Source of the DNA: Diphasiastrum complanatum | Taxonomy: Eukaryota; Streptophyta; Lycopodiopsida; Lycopodiales; Lycopodiaceae | NCBI GenBank assembly: GCA_029204225.1 | Contig: CM055109.1 | Coordinates: forward strand, 38,164,991 to 38,228,990 | Length of the DNA stretch: 64,000 nucleotides | Direction of reading: 5' to 3' | Notes under the pieces: model-generated | The model's input: only the letters and a program-made list of their open reading frames with translations | Databases searched by the model: none | What the model was told of the DNA's origin: nothing | Shown: positions 59,820 to 64,000 of the stretch, piece after piece | Layout of the letters: each line of letters begins with the position of its first letter | Numbering within the stretch: position 1 is the stretch's first letter | Made by a program: the position numbers and the translations under genes

Positions 59820-60790
59820 AAGTAGTGCCGGTCCCTCGTCACTCTGCCGGTTCAGTAGAGAGTGTTCTTGGCCCCCTCTGTTGGATCAGATAGGTCGTGA
59901 CGTCTTCCATGAAGTTGAGGTGTTCCAGTTTCTTCAAGTCCTTGGGCGTGTGAAGGGACTTGTGGACTCCTGTCAGCCAATCTCGGTCGACCCACGCTTG
60001 GAATCTGCATGTCCATGGATGGCCAAGAAGGGCAGCTCGGTAATACACACGAACGACTGGCAGCTAATCTTTGACTTTGTCGGAAGGTAGCGCCTTATTA
60101 AGATCAAAGAATATGGGGGGAAGAAAATTGTCCCATCTAGTTTCGATCCCCATTAAATGCTCTAAGTCCCGGGCGTAAGTGGATGTCGCACGGACTGTTG
60201 GATCAGGGCAGTTGAAATAGTGATTTGTGAATGTGGTGAGAGTCCTTTTGGCATCTACATTTGTAGTCCAACCGTACTCTGATGGAATGATCGACCAATT
60301 GAAGTTTTGAATTGTGATTTTGTCCAGAGGGGTTCTTTATTCCGCCCATTTGGATCGTCGTGTACATGGCAGGAAGTGTGCGTTCACCCGTAATTGTTGC
60401 GGACTTGTCACATAGGCCCTGATGGCCGTAGGGTCTCTTCAAACAGTTGTTGACGCCACTCTGGTTGTGGTTGGAGGGTAGGTAATGCTTGCACCTCCTT
60501 GCCCTTTATTGTTTGAGTTGAAAATGATATCTGTCAGCCGCCTCTTGATGACTCGTGGGGATATTCTGATAGGAACTCAATTATTTTCTCCTCCACGGAC
60601 TTTGGTCTTCGGAAGGTCCGGTTGACAGATATGGTGCGCGAACCTCGGGATGATATTGCATGTCCTTCTTCTTGGCTTTGGCTGGTACTTGCACCTTGGC
60701 CTTGGTCTCGCGTCTTCGTGCCCGTATCTGTTGGTCCTTGGTCTTGGCCTTTGGACCCTTGATTTTGGCTAAATCTCCCTGCTACTTGCA
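59820..60790 (-). pseudogene. Unidentified ORF, broken (possibly gag-like)
   Basis: Minus-strand coding signal runs from about 60790 to 59820: a Gln/Gly/Ser-rich start (SQNQGSKGQDQGPTDTGTKT), a VEEKIIEFLSEYPHE segment, then, in a shifted frame, FNWSIIPSEYGWT, YFNCPDP, ARDLEHLMGIETRWDNF and finally VYYRAALLGHPWTC and KDLKKLEHLNFMEDV. At least three stops and one frame change interrupt it. Composition is that of a protein, but I do not recognise the family. Its position beside an LTR edge suggests a gag-like or extra retrotransposon ORF. Earlier stretches in 60570-60420 are weak. Confidence 0.5.
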
Positions 60791-61361
60791 TGAACAAAAA
60801 GGGCACCAGGAGATTGCCAAGCTGCAGCAGAAGGAGGAGGGCCTCAATCTATACATCCAAAGCCTTTCCAATGAGCTGACAGAGGCCTCCACGAAGGTGT
60901 GGGAGCTTCAATCCGAAGCATCCCAACGACTTGCTCGATTCCAAGAGCAACTACAGATTTACGAAGCAGAGAATACGCGCCTGGGGGCGGAAGTCAAAGC
61001 CCTACAAAATGAAAAGCTCGTTTGGTTAGCTCAATCTGCACCAGACTCAAGGCCGCTATCTGAATCAGAAGCGAATCTCTTTCTGCGTCAGGTGCAGGTC
61101 TATAGCCAGATCTTAAACAACTACCAAACAGAGTTCAATAAATATCGGACAAGCGCAACTCACGAGCTCACCCAGGCCAAACAAGCCCTCAAGGCTTGCC
61201 AACAGTTCATGGAGAAAAAGGCCCAGTCCACCCCCGTGGTAATTCCACCACCACCTTTTTTTGACGCTGCACAGGCTAGTACAAGCCAGGACCATTTCTC
61301 AGACTTAAATTCTGATCAAACTTACTTCTATTCCAATCAAAATGGAATTAGTAACCTTTGA
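60786..61361 (+). CDS. Unidentified coiled-coil ORF, opposite strand to its neighbour
   Basis: The frame is open without a stop for about 190 codons. From about 60790 it gives a strongly helical, heptad-like sequence (EIAKLQQKEEGLNLYIQSLS, RFQEQLQIYEAENTRLGAEV), then a Gln-rich helix and a Pro-rich VVIPPPPFF segment. Codon choice looks real and differs from the AT-rich flank. The last 20-25 residues (from about 61290) fall in sequence shared with the element at 9-14 kb, so the C-terminus is a fusion. The upstream start at 60660 would overlap the opposite-strand ORF and is probably not used. No family is recognised; a coiled-coil gag domain or an antisense extra ORF of a Tat-type Gypsy element are options. 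Confidence 0.45.
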   Translation: MHEQKGHQEIAKLQQKEEGLNLYIQSLSNELTEASTKVWELQSEASQRLARFQEQLQIYEAENTRLGAEVKALQNEKLVWLAQSAPDSRPLSESEANLFLRQVQVYSQILNNYQTEFNKYRTSATHELTQAKQALKACQQFMEKKAQSTPVVIPPPPFFDAAQASTSQDHFSDLNSDQTYFYSNQNGISNL

Positions 61362-63700
61362 CCTTTCATTGTACTACTTATAGATAATGATTCAAATAAG
61401 AAACCTTTCTAGTTCCAGATTGTCCACACAATTCCTAAAGAATTCCTCTTATTTGAAAAGTTTCAATTAGGTATCTTACTCGGAATCTATCCGAAATTAC
61501 TTTCAGACCAAATCTTATTTCTATACCATAGTTGGTTCTCTTCCAAAACTATGCAACCCACAGATTTCCAATTAGAATTTTATCCCACCACTTCACCCCT
61601 CCTTTTAAAGAAATTATCAACTTCATTAAAAGTTAACTGGAAAGATGATCTATGAAAATATCCAAACCCAAGAAAAGTCAGGTTTAAGTGCATTCCACAA
61701 AAGGATTCACTCTATTACACACAACACTTCCCCTTCAAATATTTTCAACCCGAGTGACAGAAACTACCATTCCATCGAAATCCATTTATGCAAAAAGAAA
61801 TATTCTAGGTTTAATAAATTGAAACACTTAAACCTTAGAATTTATCTGAATTCCAAGTCTATTCTCACAAGTAGTAATTTATATGACATAACATTCTTTC
61901 AGAAGAATAACTTCATGCTGGAAATAATCATATAAACCAGTCTGATGTCTTATATCAAGAAATTACTAAGAAGTAAAGGATTGATCAAGAAAGCAAGAAA
62001 TAGATTTGAGGGCCTCTGATTTTGTAAATAATGAGATACCACATTGGGATCTAGATTAAACCTCGAAATTTTTCAAAATACCCCACATCTGATCAAATGG
62101 TTTTATTTTTTCCCATATCACGACTAGGTACTAAAACATACCATTGATCATCAGATCTTTACAGTCCTAGAATTTCCTTTCCGAAATTACTGATGTCCCA
62201 TACCATCAGCTTTTCCTTCCAGAAAATCCTTAATCGCCTTATCTGATATTCTAGAGATCCACTGATCATCAAGTTGTATTATAATCACTATAGAATATTA
62301 TCTCTTGTTCCCAAACACTGGAGAATCCATTTATTTGGATGACTAGCATGCCCATCAGTTGGATACCACAAATCCACACCTGATTCTGTGATTTAGACAG
62401 AAGAACTTACATGGTTCAACACTACATTCTGATCCTTACAGGTTAATGATAAATTTCAAATCCCCCTGGATCCAAGAGCATTAACTCTAGGGACAAGGTT
62501 CTATCAACTAACAAATCCAATGTAATCCATATATCAGATTCTACTTCTAGCATCACAATTGACATCCAAAACTGCGGATAACTCAATGGTTACAAAGATA
62601 TAAGTTATGAATTCAACTAAATGAATTCTATCCAGTAAATCAATAACCGGTATTAAGCAATTATTTGCTGGGATTTACCTAAAATCCTAACTATGAAATA
62701 CATTTCTCGATCACACTTACTACCACTGATGTCCACTCTTCTTCCCTCCTTAGAATTTTCAGTTCCCTAAAAATCTATTTTAGCTAAGGTACTAAGAAGA
62801 CGTATTGACCCTAGTAAATGTTTAAGAAAAATAATTGTTGTAGGAAAAAATCTGAAACAATTTCATTTCTATCCTATACCTGGGTTGAATAATCGATATA
62901 CTAAAAAAATCATTTACTAGTATGAAAACACTACTAGTCTGACCTTTTGAATATAATTCACCATTGGATCTAACTGGAAATAAAATCAGTTTATTATTAA
63001 TTCCTATTATTACAATTTCTTTATGGAATTACTCCATAACTGGTATTATGCAAACCCACAAAAATTTCAAAGAAATTCCGATTACATAACACGAACTCAT
63101 TTACTATTTCAGGTGTCCATTTCTCTTTCACCCTTAGATTTTTTGGTTACCCGAAAACTTCAATTGCTAAGGCACGAGACCTTAGACACAGCAAATGACG
63201 CATCGTTTTTCCTATTCACTTCACTGGTTTTATCATTACTCCTTTAAAGTTTATTATTTAAGTTGTAAAAGATGAAATTACATGAATAGTAAATCCTCAA
63301 GATTTCAGTACACTCACCATACTGTTCAACCAAAACATCTTTGTTGAATAAGGAGTTTTCACTACTATTCATTTTACTGGCAATTTCAACTTAACCACAA
63401 CTTAAATTCACCTTTAATAAGTACATTGATCAAACTTCCACTTGATTCACATCAATCAGAGACGTACAATCTTAAAGTGGGTCATAATGACTTATTGATA
63501 GGAAAGGAAAAAGATTAATAAAATCTAGCATACTCTTTAACTGGGAATAAATCTTTATTCCTAGAGTAAAAAACATTGTTACTCAAAGCTAAATAAACTG
63601 GTAATTAGACCCTTCGAATTGGAAAAAATGTCCAACTATCCATAGCTTTCATCGTTAAGTTACTAACCATTCTGGTATAGTTCCATACTAGGTCCATTGC
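61290..63700 (-). mobile_element. Second copy of the large LTR element, inverted
   Basis: Read on the minus strand this segment aligns with about 10.9-12.9 kb, for example around TTCTTTAAAAGGAGGGGTGA, AATTTCATTTCTATCCTATA (given here as its plus strand) and GACTGTAAAGATCTG. Identity is moderate over 2.4 kb without conserved reading frames. The alignment stops near 61290 and becomes weak beyond about 63550. Confidence 0.75.
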
Positions 63701-64000
63701 CATGCAACACTCGGACAATTCCAAATTTTCACGACATTTCCAATCGTCATGCAAACAACCCAGAACAATGTGGTCTCCTAATGCAAAAAGTTCTCTTGCC
63801 AAAAAGACCCAAGCTAAAACCTTACATGCAACAAAAGGCCCGTACCATGCAAAAAGCATCAACCCTTCTCAAGGCCCTACAACCCTAACGAGGTCGCTGC
63901 CTTAAACAACATGCATAAAGGTTAAAGTTGGCTCGCTGCTGCTCGCCCTACCACTGTCTGGTCGCCATCACTCCATGACTGTTTCTTCACTGATGCCGAG
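63701..64000. other. No feature recognised
   Basis: The 60-85-codon frames on both strands have no known domain. Confidence 0.4.

Overview
The window is nuclear DNA of a land plant. It is AT-rich and intron-bearing, and it is dominated by decayed, partly nested LTR retrotransposons of plant Copia and Gypsy types, with hAT, CACTA and foldback elements and very long CT/GA microsatellites. Two host genes carry recognisable plant-type proteins: the RIO2 kinase N-terminus and a DMR6/flavanone-hydroxylase-like dioxygenase. I cannot name the species. The wide gene spacing, the very large RIO2 intron implied, and a LINE with an R2-type zinc finger and no visible apurinic endonuclease are compatible with a large genome such as a gymnosperm or fern, but that is inference. 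Element labels (Copia-alpha and so on) are mine.

Layout. 1-2982: 5' part of a hAT-type transposon on the minus strand (BED zinc finger plus DUF659 exons), whose outer end at 2982 has the same terminal sequence as two non-autonomous elements at 46-48 kb. 4984-5179: a hAT-type MITE with an 8-bp target duplication, inside an intron. 5239-6712: first four coding exons of a RIO2 kinase gene (minus), with telo-box motifs upstream at 7.2-7.34 kb. 7.4-8.1 kb: LINE and Copia scraps. 8.7-14.6 kb: a long LTR element with primer-binding and polypurine sites but no intact ORF; a second copy fills 61.3-63.7 kb inverted. 15-16.4 kb: Gypsy pol, fused to Copia-alpha at 16.4-20.9 kb. 22.2-24.6 kb: a Copia whose 3' half is inverted, between direct repeats. 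24.6-26.8 kb: Copia-alpha remnant with a MITE inside its LTR.

28.7-30.1 kb: the only apparently complete, intact multi-exon gene, a 353-residue 2-oxoglutarate/Fe(II) dioxygenase. 31.7-36.4 kb: Gypsy scraps, a Copia-alpha LTR tail and a Copia-beta element. 36.4-39.1 kb: LINE interrupted by one in-frame TAG. 41.7-42.4 kb: possible exons of an unidentified gene. 46.1-48.3 kb: the two hAT-type elements. 49.3-50.5 kb: an intact small charged, probably nuclear protein gene with a 5'UTR intron (minus). 51.6-55.2 kb: Copia-gamma. 56.4-56.9 kb: a CACTA end. 57.6-58.7 kb: Gypsy integrase tail next to a Copia-beta LTR. 59-61.3 kb: two divergent, unrecognised ORFs beside an LTR-like end.

Only the RIO2, dioxygenase and charged-protein genes look like functioning host genes. 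They do not form a pathway. The rest is a record of insertion, truncation, inversion and fusion of transposable elements, several of which carry arrays of short palindromes in their terminal regions.
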